Shown here piece after piece: positions 40,001-51,720 of a stretch of DNA of 64,000 nt (positions within the stretch are counted from its first letter, which is position 1; the number at the start of each line of letters is the position of its first letter). Below the pieces are notes generated by a model, which made no database searches, was not told the origin of the DNA, and worked only from the letters and a program-made list of their open reading frames with translations. Position numbers and translations under genes: made by a program. The DNA comes from Erythrocercus mccallii (lineage: Eukaryota; Chordata; Aves; Passeriformes; Dicruridae). The DNA lies in NCBI GenBank assembly GCA_013397435.1, contig VZRG01000303.1, forward strand, positions 248,001 to 312,000, written 5' to 3'.

Positions 40001-42330
40001 GCCATGGGAAAAGCAATGTGTTCTGATTTGTGCCTGCAAACCTTTCTCAAGAATTACTGCTGGGAAAGCTGCAATTGCAAAGATTTCTGAACAAATATTG
40101 TCAATTGCTTTTCTTCTTTGTTGTGTTGTAATGACATGAACCTAAATAATTTCTCCTCAGCTCAAGAAATCAGCCATGATTATGTTGAAGAGTCATGGAA
40201 AATCTGGAGCCATCCCCTAGGTGAAACAGGCAGTTGATATTTTATTCTGAGTTTCAGTCATACAAATATAGTAGGATCAAAAATTTTGAAAAATTACAGA
40301 ATCAGTCATAATGAAAATTCTGAACTTCTGATTTTTGTCAGATGAAAATAGAAAGAAACCTCTAGTTCATGGCATTCAATAGCATTCCTGAAAACAGCCA
40401 AGGGAAGACTATGTAACTAAATGAGGACAAAAATGTAATATACCAAGCACTCTTCTATTTGCCATCAGGGCACAAGGCTTACTTGTGTTAAAAACTTGGA
40501 GTTCTACTTGGCATTGGTGCAGCTGTATCGTGTATAGCTGTACTAGTTTCAAAAATCCTAGGGAGCTGTGACTCTAAACTTAGATTTTATTGCATTATAT
40601 TAATTTTGTTCTGTGAAGTAGTAATTTCATGGCTGATTTACATTTTGTTTATAAAGAAAAAATAAATTATTTTGATTATATTTCTTAGGCACCAAAGAGC
40701 TCAAACCTAAGTCTTGCCAGCATAACTGATTAACCTTGTAATACCATCTTTGAGATATTAATGTACGCACTACCTTATCTTGTGCTTTATCTGACCTTTA
40801 TCTGTTGATTTTAATATCCTTTGTGGTTGCTAGTGACGTGTTTTTGTTGTAGAGAGGGAGAGATTTGGGCTTCTGTTTATTTCTCTGTTTTATCCTCATT
40901 CACTCTGTTCTGTCCTCTCAAAAAAATAACTACATTAGGCAGAAAAAACCAAGATACTAAACTGTAGCCCAGGAGCACAATAGGAGCCATGTCTGCTTGA
41001 AGTGTTCAGAGAGCATTCTGCAAGCAGCAAGTTACCGGTCTAATGTGGATTGACAGTGAAAAAAAATAAATTGATCGTCCTGAACTAATAGAGGAGAATT
41101 TTTATTCCTTTACATCATCATTTACTCATAATTTGCAGCATAATTTATTTCAGTGAACTACATAAAGTGTTTATATAGGGCAAAGCTTGGCTGTTGCATG
41201 TGCTTGCAGCATTGTATTGTCTTGCAGTGAGTGCTGGTGATCCGTATCTAAAACTACTAAACCAGTAGAAAACTCGTCAGAAAATACATTTTTAAAAATA
41301 TGGGGATGGGGAGGAGTATGGCTTTTTCACATGCTATTGATTGAATTGGTTCAGCAAGATCAAGCATATCCCAGGGCAGTAGAGAGGCAAATGTAGAGAG
41401 GAAGCTGCAGCAGGTCTGTCTGCAGTGTGAATTGCCACTGGTGCTGCTAGCTCTGCTGCCTGCTCACTCCTGGCATCTTGCTGGACACCATTGCCCCATG
41501 CCAGCAGAGAGTGGACATGAATGTGTGAAAGTCCTTCATGCACCTTAGTGTGAAATCTGAGAGCTGAGTGGGAACTGATGATTTAAGTCAGTTCGTGATA
41601 ACCTGACTGCCTTTGCACTGAAAGGATTAGAGCTCTGCCATAGGGATGGTAAGGTCCTGGCAGTACTTGGTGCTGAGCAGCTGAGAGGGGCAGCCGTCCT
41701 GTTCAGCCACTGCAGCTGGGTCTGCGGGAGAATGAACTGCACACCATGTGCTCCTAGGTATGTTACACTTCTTGGCTCTATGGCCATGGCTGTACCCTCG
41801 CTACATCTGCTGTACTCCTCTCTTCTTTGGAGTCACTTGTGTTTCTTCTGCGTGGGGCTGTGCTCAACACCAGCATTATTCCCATTTGTACAGCTGTTCA
41901 TCACTTTATCTCCTAGAGTCTGGACATATTAAGGAGAACACGAAATCCACTTCTTTGGTGCAGTACTGTGCTAGTTTTTAAGTGGGCATTTTCTTTTGAT
42001 ACAGGACATCTGATTTGGTGGGACATGGAAAAAACTCTGTGGTTTCTCTATGAGTGATTTAGTTCAATTTTCATGCAAATCTACAATAGTGTTTTCATGT
42101 TTGAAAAGTGAAAAAACCCCGAGAAATAGGAATGAAGTTTTCTTCCCTTAGCTGTATCTCTCTAACCACAAAAGTAGTTGATAAGAAGGCCTCCCTCTTC
42201 CTGACATCAAGGAGACAGAGATGGGGAAGATCTCCCTCTTGGGCAAGAAGTACATTTAATTACTGGAGGCAGGGAGCAGTTTCTAGTAAGATTTCATTAT
42301 GATTTTTCATAACCCAATGAAGCCTCCCAT

Positions 42331-42349
42331 GATGTGATGTGATGTGATG
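42331..42349. repeat. Short (GATGT)n pentamer repeat
   Basis: About three and a half copies of a 5-base unit lie about 190 bases upstream of the larger pentamer repeat. Confidence 0.8.
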
Positions 42350-42535
42350 ATGGAGCTTGTGATGCTGAGAGCAGCTGATGCTGTGAGAACCACAGTAGAG
42401 CTCATCTCTCCTGTTTTGGCAAGGGGATTGCTAGGTTACAGATTGCCTCTGTGCTGTGCTGGCCCTGCCTGAGCAGCCTGGCAGGCAGCATTCTACTCAA
42501 GGTACAAGGAAGTTAGCATTTCTGAAGTGTGTCTG

Positions 42536-42702
42536 CTCTCCTCTCCTCTCCTCTCCTCTCCTCTCCTCTCNNNNNNNNNNNNNNNNNNNNNNNNNNNNNN
42601 NNNNNNNNNNNNNNNNNNNNNNNNNNNNNNNNNNNNNNNNNNNNNNNNNNTCTCCTCTCCTCTCCTCTCCTCTCCTCTCCTCTCCTCTCCTCTCCTCTCC
42701 TC
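42536..42702. repeat. (TCTCC)n pentanucleotide array spanning the gap
   Basis: Pure 5-base repeats flank a run of N: about 35 bases on the left (42536-42570) and about 52 on the right (42651-42702). All pyrimidines are on one strand and all purines on the other (GGAGA unit). Such mirror-symmetric tracts can form triplex DNA and often stop polymerases, which fits the gap. The true array length is unknown. ORFs reported across it are artefacts. Confidence 0.95.
42571..42650. other. Assembly gap (80 N)
   Basis: Eighty consecutive N characters inside the pentamer array. The length may be an estimate by the assembler. Confidence 1.
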
Positions 42703-42831
42703 ACATCAAATGAACCTCATTCTGAAGTTTGTTTCTGCTAGACTTTGTAAAGACAATATAGGGGACTAGTTGATAAAGTTAACTAGGTAAATACCAGTCT
42801 TGAGTGTCTGATAAGTGTTTAGACTTTGAAC

Positions 42832-42873
42832 ATCTCCAGCTATTCATCTCCAGCTATTCACCTCCAGCTATTC
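42832..42873. repeat. Three copies of a 14-bp tandem repeat
   Basis: The unit 'atctccagctattc' occurs three times in direct tandem; the third copy has one change (acctccagctattc). It probably arose by replication slippage. Confidence 0.95.
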
Positions 42874-45800
42874 TTTGTAATACTGATGTAGTAGATTACA
42901 TTTCCCTGCAGACTCTACCATGCTACCCATTCACTTGACATAGTGTATCTTAAACATTTACTTCTATGAGTATACTATAGCTGAAATGAGCAGCTGACAT
43001 TCTTAGTCTGCACCTAGTACATGTGCTGTTTTTTATTTTAGATACACAAACAAATTACTATTTTTATAAGCAAACATTTTCTCTGTTGGTGCAAATAATT
43101 CAGGTGAATAAGATTTCTGAGATTTGGAAAACTGCTTTGCTTAGATTACCTCCTTCTGCTTAGAGGTGTGCTCAGATTTAAGGTATTGTAGTTATAGTGC
43201 AAGAAAAGGCTAATTGTCATCTAAAAAACTCAACAGGACAACTGTCATCTTCTCCTGCTGACATGTAGTAGATGTGCTGCAGATCACTTTATCTTATGAA
43301 TGTGAAGTTAGTAAATTTTCCTTAGTACCCAGCCTGAAGAGTTGGCAAACTATAGAACAAACTTATTAATGTAAGCACTTTTTGTTTGGATGCAATGATT
43401 ATAATTTGTTCTCTTGAAGAATCACATTCATGTTACATCCTGCTCTTAGCAGAGCTCATGGCAGTTGCAATTTGTCAAAATTTGCCTTCTTTATGAACTT
43501 TGGTTTTGCTGACAAATTAAATTCTAAATTAAAACAAAGAATTGAGTTTATACTCTTTTGCTGCCAGGATCCTTCCCCAAAGATGGTTAGCCTCAGCATA
43601 AAGTCAAGAGAGACTCATATCCTCTTTCTTTTATATGAGGTGTTTTAATGAGCCACCTGAAGGCAAGGAGTAAGCAAAATTACTTCCTTTTTTCCATCAG
43701 GATTATCACTTAGGGCAAGTGTTTTCAAACAAACATTAGAAGTCTCCTGCTATGTTTACAGTTTGGGAGGAGAGCATTCACAGGTACTGGGTTTTCTATG
43801 TGTAACTTTTATATCCAGTTTCTGTGAAAAGCATAGAGATATTTCCATGGCATAAAACAAACACATATGTATATGCCAGTAGGTATAATTGCTTTAATCA
43901 AATACTGCGTGCCTCATAGCAACCTTAATCTGGCAGTGAGGAGCACTGGAAGTAAAGCTAACTGGCTTGCTTTTCAAGATAAGTAGATGAGGTTAAGGGA
44001 CATAACTAGGGAATATATTTTTTTTATTTGCTTAACTTGTTGTAAGTTATACTGGTCTCAGTGGTTAATTATTTTGAAGAACTATTTGAAGAATGTGCCA
44101 GCCTGTGGAATATTTTCCATACTGACATGAAGATACCATAGCTACACATACCTGTGGTCCTTATCCCACTGGCCTTCATCTGACCTGCATTTTCCATGTA
44201 TAGATTTCCTGTGCATGTACCAGCATAGAACTCAATTATATTTTTTCACTGGGGAACCAGACAATGCTCATAAGTCTCAATGTTGAAACTCTTTTTGTCA
44301 TCTAAGGGTGACTGTTCTTTCTGGAAGTGCCATCCCTTTCCTGGCTCTGGGGGGAAGAGGGTGAAAATTTCAGTGCTCAGGGGCATCTTGAGTGGGTCCA
44401 TGAGCTCTCAGCCACAGAGTCTGGTTTTGTGGCTGTGTCTCTTCATCTGACACTTAATCATAACACTGTTAATCTTAATTCTGCCTTTGAGATCCCGCAC
44501 CACGTGGTGATATTTGGTTCTTGATGGAATACTGAGAGACAGCAAAACAGCTGGCAAGAATATTTCTGGGAAGAAAGAAAAAATAGTGAGAACAAAACAG
44601 AAAATGAAGGCAGTATTAAATTGTGGGTCTGTGTTTAGACGGATTTTTTATTTTTTTAATCTTCCCACCTGCAGTGTTCTCTGTAAGGCAGAGTCTCTTA
44701 TGGCAGCAAAAAGACATCACTACCCTTTCAGAAAGTGTAGCTTTCTTGATACAATCCAAGACTAGGTGCAGTGGTTGCATGGTAAAGGCCCACCCTCAGA
44801 GAAGACAAGAGAAGAAGTGAGCACAGAGGCAAAGTGTTTGCATAAAATTTTGTCAGCCATTCATTCTGCTGCTTGAATTACTAACTTTCAATATTCTTTT
44901 GCTGTGTTTTCTGGTCTCGCAAAGTCCTTTTTCTTGTCCATGCCACTCAAAGTTTTAGCTACTTGTGCTTTCCATGTGGACCTTGTTAACATTACAGTTT
45001 TATTAAAATACAATAGCAGCTTGTATGCAACTGTATTATCTAAACAGAAGTAAGCCAACAAAATCACGTAAGTACATCCTTTTAATGGATATGTAATTTT
45101 ACCACATTTTAAAAATTGTTTGGTGGCTGTTAGACGGGGTTTTTGGTGATTTAAGAACCTGAAAAAGGTAGCTTAGAAAAGCGTACAAATGACTAAGCTG
45201 CCACAGTTGTGTTATTGTGTGTCCTTAAGCTAGATACTCTCTGCACACAGAAGAGAAACTCCCTGGATGACTTTAAGAGGCTTTCTAATCTAATGTATGC
45301 TCTCCTGATCAGACATAGCCAGAAATTCTGGGTGCCCTGGAAGGGCTACCTGCCTTCTGAAGTGAGAGGCGGAGCACGTGGGTTACAGAGCGGATGTGAT
45401 ACATTTTGCTGCTCTCTGTTGGTAACCACTCTTGCACTTAGTAGGGCCTTGCATTTCTTCAAATCTTTTCTTCCCCCCAACTTTTACAGAGTAGACTTAA
45501 ATAAAAATGGCAGCCCCAGAAAAAACTTTAGAGTAAAAAAGGTGAAATCTGCTTGCATCTCCAGCTTTTCACATGTTCTGTGACCAATTTATAAAATTAG
45601 GGAGTTGTATACTCATACATCAAACTTATGTTCATCACTGTCATTACACGATCAGTTGTGGTCACGGTCTGTGGCAGGAGGCATTATACAGATCACTGTC
45701 ATGACATGAGCTTGAGACATAGAAAAATGCACATGATGCTTTTGACAATCTTTTCTGTTAGCTTATGTCCTTTCTGGTGTGGGGGCAAACAGTGGTGGGT

Positions 45801-47280
45801 GTGATGAACAGATCAGCCCTATCAGGCGGAATAGTAGTTCTGCTCATCTGGGTACCCCATCTCCAGGAGCATGTGTTGGGTGGGAGAGCAGAAGGGCTGA
45901 GCAAACACAGACTGATTCTACCCTGGATTAACCTGGCAGCCTTCAGCAAACTTTTATTCAAGGACTTCCAAGGGCAGAGGTTGCATTTCTGCACTTGGCA
46001 ACATTTCTTTTAAATGCACTTAAGCAAGTTTTTATGGGAAAGGCAAAGGCAGTCATTTAGATTCACTTTAAAATGAGTGCTCTGGTAGTGAAAACAGGCT
46101 TTGATTCTCTAATGCTGCTTGGCTCTGCATAACTCATTGCCCAAACAGTATCTGGATGATGAAGCTGTGTTTAAATAAGAATCTTTAAATGATTTTCAGC
46201 CCTCATGGACATGTAACCACAATGTAGAAAACAGATATGAATGTTTTGGTAGATGCTGAAAGAGGGTGGTGGTGTAGGAATTTGGAGGTCAACAATGATA
46301 AAGAAGAATGCAAAGACAAGTGATCTGGGGATAAGGTTCTCTAAAGAAAAAAATAATACTCTTTCCCCAGATTTAGTGCACTGGAGTTTTTGCTGTGTAC
46401 GTCAGTAACACAGGTGTAAGGCTGTGCAAGCCAAGTCCCCTGTGCCATTCACCTCCTCAGTAGTCACCAAAGGGACTGCTAACAGTGTTAGCCGAAGGCC
46501 AGGGGGTCTGACCCTCTCCTCTGGGACAGCAGCTCTGTTCTCTGGCAGGCATCCCAGGGGTGCTGGAAGGCAACGTGGTCTGCACAATCTCTCTGCCTCT
46601 TGACCAGAGACAGTCAGGGTCACAGACGTGAATATTATCTTCGTGACGCTTCAAGCAAGCAAACAGATAATATATTTTTTAAAGGAATGTTGCATGCAGT
46701 CAGTTGAATGTAAAAATGTCATATCAGATCTTTCAAGAGCTTGTTCCCTTAAGGGGATGTTGCGCCAGCTCACCCACCCCACCAGGACAGAAGCAAGGCA
46801 GGGAAGGGAGCGCACACCCATGTGCCTGCACTTCTGTGTGTATGTGCACGCACATATGAGAGTCATGAACTGGCCTCTTTTCCCTGCATGAGTCCCTGTG
46901 TCTTTCTTCTGATGTTAACTAAGCCAGGGAACTCCTCTTTTTTTCCTGTACCGTACTCTGGGAATCATGCCCTAGACATTTTTTCAGCTGAGCACATTTA
47001 CACACAGGAAATCAGCCCAGAGATTCCTCTGTGAACAGTATTCGTACCAGACAGCTTTGCAGTGGTTTCAGGTGTGCTTCTTTTTTTAAACACCTGATAG
47101 AGAGGAAAGAACACAAGTAACTTTTAAAAACAGATATATAAAGACATGTCAAAATACAATATCCTAAATATATATACTTGTAGAACTTAAAGCAAGACTG
47201 ATCTAGTAGCATTTATATATGTTTTTTTCTATGTGCTGCTTAGTGATACAGTTGAGCGAGAGAATCATTTTTATTTAGGT

Positions 47281-47421
47281 CTATCTTGAATTGCAGATGA
47301 ATGACAGTATGAAGCAGAACACCAGCATCAGGAGGAGCAGTGCAGGAAGGGCCTGGCAGGGCGGCTGTGGACCAGGATGCACTCCTTGGGAAAGGAGATG
47401 TAAGAGAGGCTGGCCCTTGGC
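47281..47421 (-). CDS. Putative last exon of an unrecognised antisense gene (tail-anchor-like C-terminus)
   Basis: Candidate terminal exon on the minus strand, within the SPIDR intron. Reading from high to low coordinates, a strong acceptor (ttttctcttcttgttcatccag) is followed by 46 codons and a TAG stop at 47283-47281. The peptide starts AKGQPLLHLLSQG, has a Pro-rich stretch (HPGPQPPCQ), then a 17-residue hydrophobic segment (ALLLLMLVFCFILSFIC), and ends NSR. That layout is typical of a tail-anchored or single-pass membrane protein. The exon is more GC-rich than its surroundings, starts in phase 0, and matches the phase-0 end of the exon-like block at 47599-47692. I do not recognise the protein. 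Chance is a real alternative. Confidence 0.33.
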   Translation of the reverse strand, partial: AKGQPLLHLLSQGVHPGPQPPCQALPALLLLMLVFCFILSFICNSR

Positions 47422-47598
47422 CTGGATGAACAAGAAGAGAAAACTCTTTTAAATAAAAGATTAAATAAATGCATAGGCAGTTGGGGAGAATCATGCTACC
47501 ACAGTGGGGAAAAAATGAAGAATTTCAGCTTATATGTAAGGATCATTATCTGCTGGCACGAACTTGTTTCTTTTGGAGTGTAGAAGATGGTTTCTTAC

Positions 47599-47692
47599 CA
47601 TTAGTGCTTCAGCTGTAGTGGGAGAAAAGGTGGGTGGTTTTGCTGGAACTTGATCATTTTGTCTTTTTTTTTTTCTTCTCTCCTGGTTTTGC
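47599..47692 (-). CDS. Putative internal exon of the antisense gene
   Basis: Minus-strand block of 94 bases: one base completing a codon, then 31 codons from QNQERRKKKRQNDQ to TTAEALM. It ends at a consensus-like donor (atg then gtaagaa). The acceptor (gtcataggctatcacag) has a weak polypyrimidine tract. The frame stays open upstream to 47751 (through YAGSEWPPVSSPVIGYHR), where three CpGs cluster, so a longer exon using another acceptor is possible. The basic cluster followed by a Pro/Thr-rich linker would sit just before the hydrophobic tail. Phases match both neighbours: GG plus G gives Gly upstream, phase 0 downstream. The implied introns are 177 and 626 bases. Confidence 0.3.
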
Positions 47693-48318
47693 CTGTGATA
47701 GCCTATGACTGGACTCGATACCGGAGGCCATTCAGATCCTGCGTACATCACATATAGCCTGGGATATTGTACAGTGATACTGTGTTTGCTGTTATTTTAG
47801 TGAAGGTACATAGAGAGTGGAAAGTATTGGAAAGAAAAACAGAATGCATGATGACTCCTTTATAAGAACTCAGTCAGCATTCCTTCTTTAGGTTAGTATT
47901 TCTCAGGTTTTCAAATCTGGCTGCAAAATCCCTGCTTCCAAAACTTGATATGCAGCTTCCAAGCCTGAGAAAAGGAATGTCATCCTTTGTTAAACACTAT
48001 GGGATATATTTAAGCCCTCGATTAACTCACAGTTGTTTGCTTAGGAAATATGTGTGTAGTGGAGTTGTTTCACCCTTTATTGCATAAACATTTCTCGGAC
48101 TGGCAAATATCGCTATTGCTCTTGGAATGTCATTCTCACTTTAAACTTCAGGGTTTTGCCAGGGCTAAGATGTCTGTGATGGCACACCTTCCACCTTATG
48201 TCTTTCACACCAGTTTTCCACAAAATCTGTATATTTTTACAGGTGTTTTCCCACAACTTCAAAGACTTTGTTTCTGCTTGTTTGGCAGGAGAGGGCGGGG
48301 TGCAATAGTGAGAGATAC

Positions 48319-48428
48319 CCATGCTCCAAAATGCTCCTCTCCTTTGGAAGTGGGTTGCTTCCACAGTGAGCTTTATCTGAAGTGGTTTTGTCAGAAGACT
48401 GTCCCTTGTGTGATAAAAAGTTACATTG
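48319..48428 (-). CDS. Putative internal exon of the antisense gene
   Basis: Minus-strand block of 110 bases: 36 full codons plus GG. It lies between an acceptor ending 'gagtccttgcag' and a donor 'gtatctctc'. The peptide runs QCNFLSHKGQSSDKTTSDKA to LPKERSILEH. It is hydrophilic and Ser/Lys-rich, with no domain I can name. The trailing GG is completed to Gly by the first base of the block at 47692. It starts in phase 0; I could not identify the exon before it with confidence. Support is splice-phase consistency only. Confidence 0.27.
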
Positions 48429-49515
48429 CTGCAAGGACTCAGAGGTCATTGATGGTCCTTTTTTTTTGGCAGGTGTGTTTGAATCAGTGATGTAGAGGTT
48501 TTATTGTGATAGTGCTTCAAGCAACAACCTGAGTTGCAATTCTGTTTTCTTAGATCCTCTAAAAAAATACAGATCTCTTACTTGTTCTGAAAAAGTTATT
48601 CTTAGGTTTTATTTTTGTAATGCTATGTCTGGTATTTTCCCACTTCTTTCAGCTTGGCTTCTAATTAGTTTTGGTTGATTAGTTTTAAGGAGTTGTGTTC
48701 ATATGACTGTTCAATGTATAGAATTGTGATAGGTAAACTTGGCTTATTGGGTTGGTAGATGTTGAAGTATTTTAAACATAACAAATAAAGGCAGAGCTAT
48801 GTGGTTTGGGGTTTTTTTAATAATAATAAGGGCTTTCATCTTTTCTCTATACCTCTTAACTTTTTTCTCTCTGAAGCATAAAGACTGTTTCTTTCTAAAA
48901 ATAAATATTCTTTGAAATGGAAAAGTAAACCTAGAACATGCTGGAGCTGTGTAGGCTCTGAAGTCTAATGGGATCACAAAAAACAATCCCAGGGTTCATC
49001 CGTCTCATTCTGTTATTGATTCTGCTCTGCTGAGTCACCAGCCTTCTTACATGAATCTGAAAAAGAGATTTGGGCATATAAGAATAGTGTGATGCAGTAT
49101 GGAAACTCTCCAAAATCTGATGTGATCTGGTTGCTGTCATTGCAACTATTCAGTGAAATTAAACAAGCCAAGTTAGCATATATGTAGACCATATAAGATT
49201 TCAATATAAAAATTAAATTTTTTTTCTTGTTCTGTACAATTATGTCTTTAAAGTAATGTGGGAATACTAAGATTGCTCTGGATTCAGAAAAGAAAAAAAA
49301 AAGTTAAGGAGAATGTTGAATTTAAATGTTGTTTCTCAAGAGTGTTTTTCCTTGTTTTGACTGAAAGAGCTATGCCACAGAAATGGAGAAGATATATGGT
49401 ATTGCATAGAAGCAAAATGAAGCTCTGAAAGTTATTCTTGTGAGTGATAACTTCAAAATACACACACTATTGAAGGCTGTTTTCTAACCTAAAAAGAAGA
49501 CAGGTATTTTGTTTA

Positions 49516-49800
49516 TCACATACGATCAGCGTTTCTGTGGCAGGCTGAGACGTTGAACTTCTTCCCTTGCACAGACGGTTTCACTTGGGCGATGTCTGTG
49601 CCAGGATGTTTCGGTAAAGAAGTTTCCACTCTGGTCACCAGCACTGCTGGCTTTTCACTGATGATTGTTGTGAATGGATTACTGCAGAAAGGACTTAGCC
49701 TAAAAGAGGTTTCTGTGCTACCTGGCTTATCCACACCACCTTTTACTTTTGTTACACGTTTATTCGTAGTGGCAGCAAATATAGTGAAACAGGATTTTTC
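49516..49800 (-). other. Unrecognised coding-like open segment, minus strand
   Basis: Ninety-five consecutive codons are open on the minus strand between a TAG at 49803-49801 and a TGA at 49518-49516. CpG content is raised, and the codons show a purine-any-pyrimidine bias on this strand (for example ATC ATC AGT, GAC ATC GCC, AAC GTC). The peptide is hydrophilic, with stretches such as SPFCSNPFTTIISEKPAVLV and KHPGTDIAQVKPSVQGKK. A possible donor (gtatgt) begins at 49523. The upstream acceptor is poor. It could be an upstream exon of the gene ending at 47281, but the phases do not join directly, or it could be part of a decayed retrocopy. The plus strand is also open here for 83 codons. Confidence 0.25.
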
Positions 49801-51214
49801 CTAGCTCAGTAAAGCTGAAGTGGATCACAGTGGAGGTAAACTTGGTTTATAGTATGCCTAAAGACCTCTGCAGGACAGCTTTCTGTACCAGTGGTTCAGT
49901 CACTTCCCCTTGCCTGATGCTGTCCATTGAGACCTCCAGGCTGCTTGAAGCAGAGTTTGACCAGCTGAGGAGGAGTGTTCTGCTTTGCTGTTGTGCTCTG
50001 TGGCTCAGAGTGCGTTCTCACTACTTTTTGTGATTCTCAGTTGTGTTACCAAAGAACCCAGAACTACTGCCACTTTCAGCTACTCTTCCTGTGCTGATAG
50101 CACTAGATTTGTCTGTATAAAAAGTGACCTCACCAGAAGAGAGCAGAATTTGGTCTTGCTTCATGACATGGCAAAGAAACAAAAGGAAATGCCCAGAAAT
50201 GACTACCAGAACAAGATAGGAGTGTAAGAACAAGTCTGATGGAAGATTTTTGGTTATTTAGTAGTTGTGCTGGGGTTTTTTAATACTAGATTTGATAATA
50301 AAATATTTAAGTAAAATCAAACATATGTGTATATTGATCTGTCTTTCTGAAGTTTGCTCAGGGATAGTTATTTTTTCTTGCTACTGTGCATGCAAGTGAG
50401 TGTGAATGCAAGACTGGACTCGTAGAGAGTCTTTGCCAACAGCAAACGCCAAATGTCTATGGAAGAAAAGGATAGTATTCTTAATAATCTCTACAAAACG
50501 TTGATCAATGCATTTTAAAATGGCATTTGTCTGTTAAAGTTTCTCCAGTAATCCTCCAAACCTGAACTAACCAACCAAGTACCCTGACACTCCATACCTT
50601 GGCCAGAAATTCTGAAGTTCAAGTTCTTCACTGTGACACATGGCCCTCAGATGCTTGGGTGGAAATTCCAGTGTTCTTCTGGTGCGAGAAGCAGCTTCTC
50701 CTGATACCTCGGAGTGGTGACATTGTGTGTAATGATGGCTGAGAGGTGACACTCCTCACCTTTCATCCACTGGCAGAGGAGTTGTTAATGTAACCTGTTG
50801 CCTCAAATCTCCATGGTATCAATTAAAAAAAAATAGAGAATTGGACACCTTCTGTACAACAGAACACTATGCAAGTTTCCTTTCTATTCAGTGGTGTGCT
50901 CTCATCCTCACAATCCTGTGGACAGGGGAATGTGTTCATGCTCCTAGTAGGGCTGGAGGAAGGACTTGGGCTCTCCTATTAGGAAATTGTAGGTAAATAT
51001 GAAGTGCACATATGAAATGATGGACTCTGGATTTTTGGTATCCAGGAACATGTTTTTAGTGTTCCAATAGCTTCATTAATATGTCACCTTAGTCTTCATT
51101 TAATGATCAGAAAAATACATAGTAAAATAAGACTTGACTAGAAATGGAGTCAAAACTGTCTTGATGTCACTCTAGAAATTCATGGTGCATTTCTACATTA
51201 GGATTTCAGTATTC

Positions 51215-51720
51215 CAAATCAATGATATGTAGCAGAAGTGCAAAAATATCAGAGAAGAGCAACAAGAAGAGATGTATGGAGTGGCTTCCCTGTGAGAAAT
51301 GACTAGGCTGACTGGGGCTCTTCACCTTGAGAAAGCAGTGGCTGGGAGAGGATGTGATAAAGGTCTTTATTAGGAAGCGCATCAGGAAAGATGATTGTTC
51401 ACTGCCTCTTAAAAACAAGAAGTGAGGGACAGCAATGTAACCACTAGGTGACAGATCAAAAAAAAATCAAAGGAAGTGGTTTCTCAGATGCATGTAATTA
51501 GACTGTAGAGCATGGTGGATGCTGCAGGATGTTATGGATGCCATCAATGTACAAGTGGTCAAAAAGCAGGCACATAAGTTCCTGGAAGAAATGTCTACCA
51601 AAGACTGTTAGATACAGAGATATTACTTCTGCCTTAGGAAGTCCCTAAGCTGAACTATTTTAGAAGTTAGCAGAGAGTGTTCTGGAGAACTTTCACTAGA
51701 TGATTGCTTTTATTTTCATA
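51215..51720 (+). mobile_element. CR1 LINE-like fragment
   Basis: About 500 bases match my memory of an older CR1-type LINE 3' region shared by birds and other reptiles. The diagnostic order is: 'gagaaatgactaggctgact' then 'ggggctcttcaccttgagaa', 'gataaaggtctttattagga', 'gattgttcactgcctcttaa', 'aaaggaagtggtttctcaga', 'gctgcaggatgttatggatg' and 'aggaagtccctaagctgaac'. No intact frame remains. The boundaries are approximate, and an alignment is needed to name the subfamily. Confidence 0.7.

Noticed and set aside
42456..42769. ORFs translating through the N gap
   Set aside because: They are artefacts of a pentamer repeat and unknown bases.
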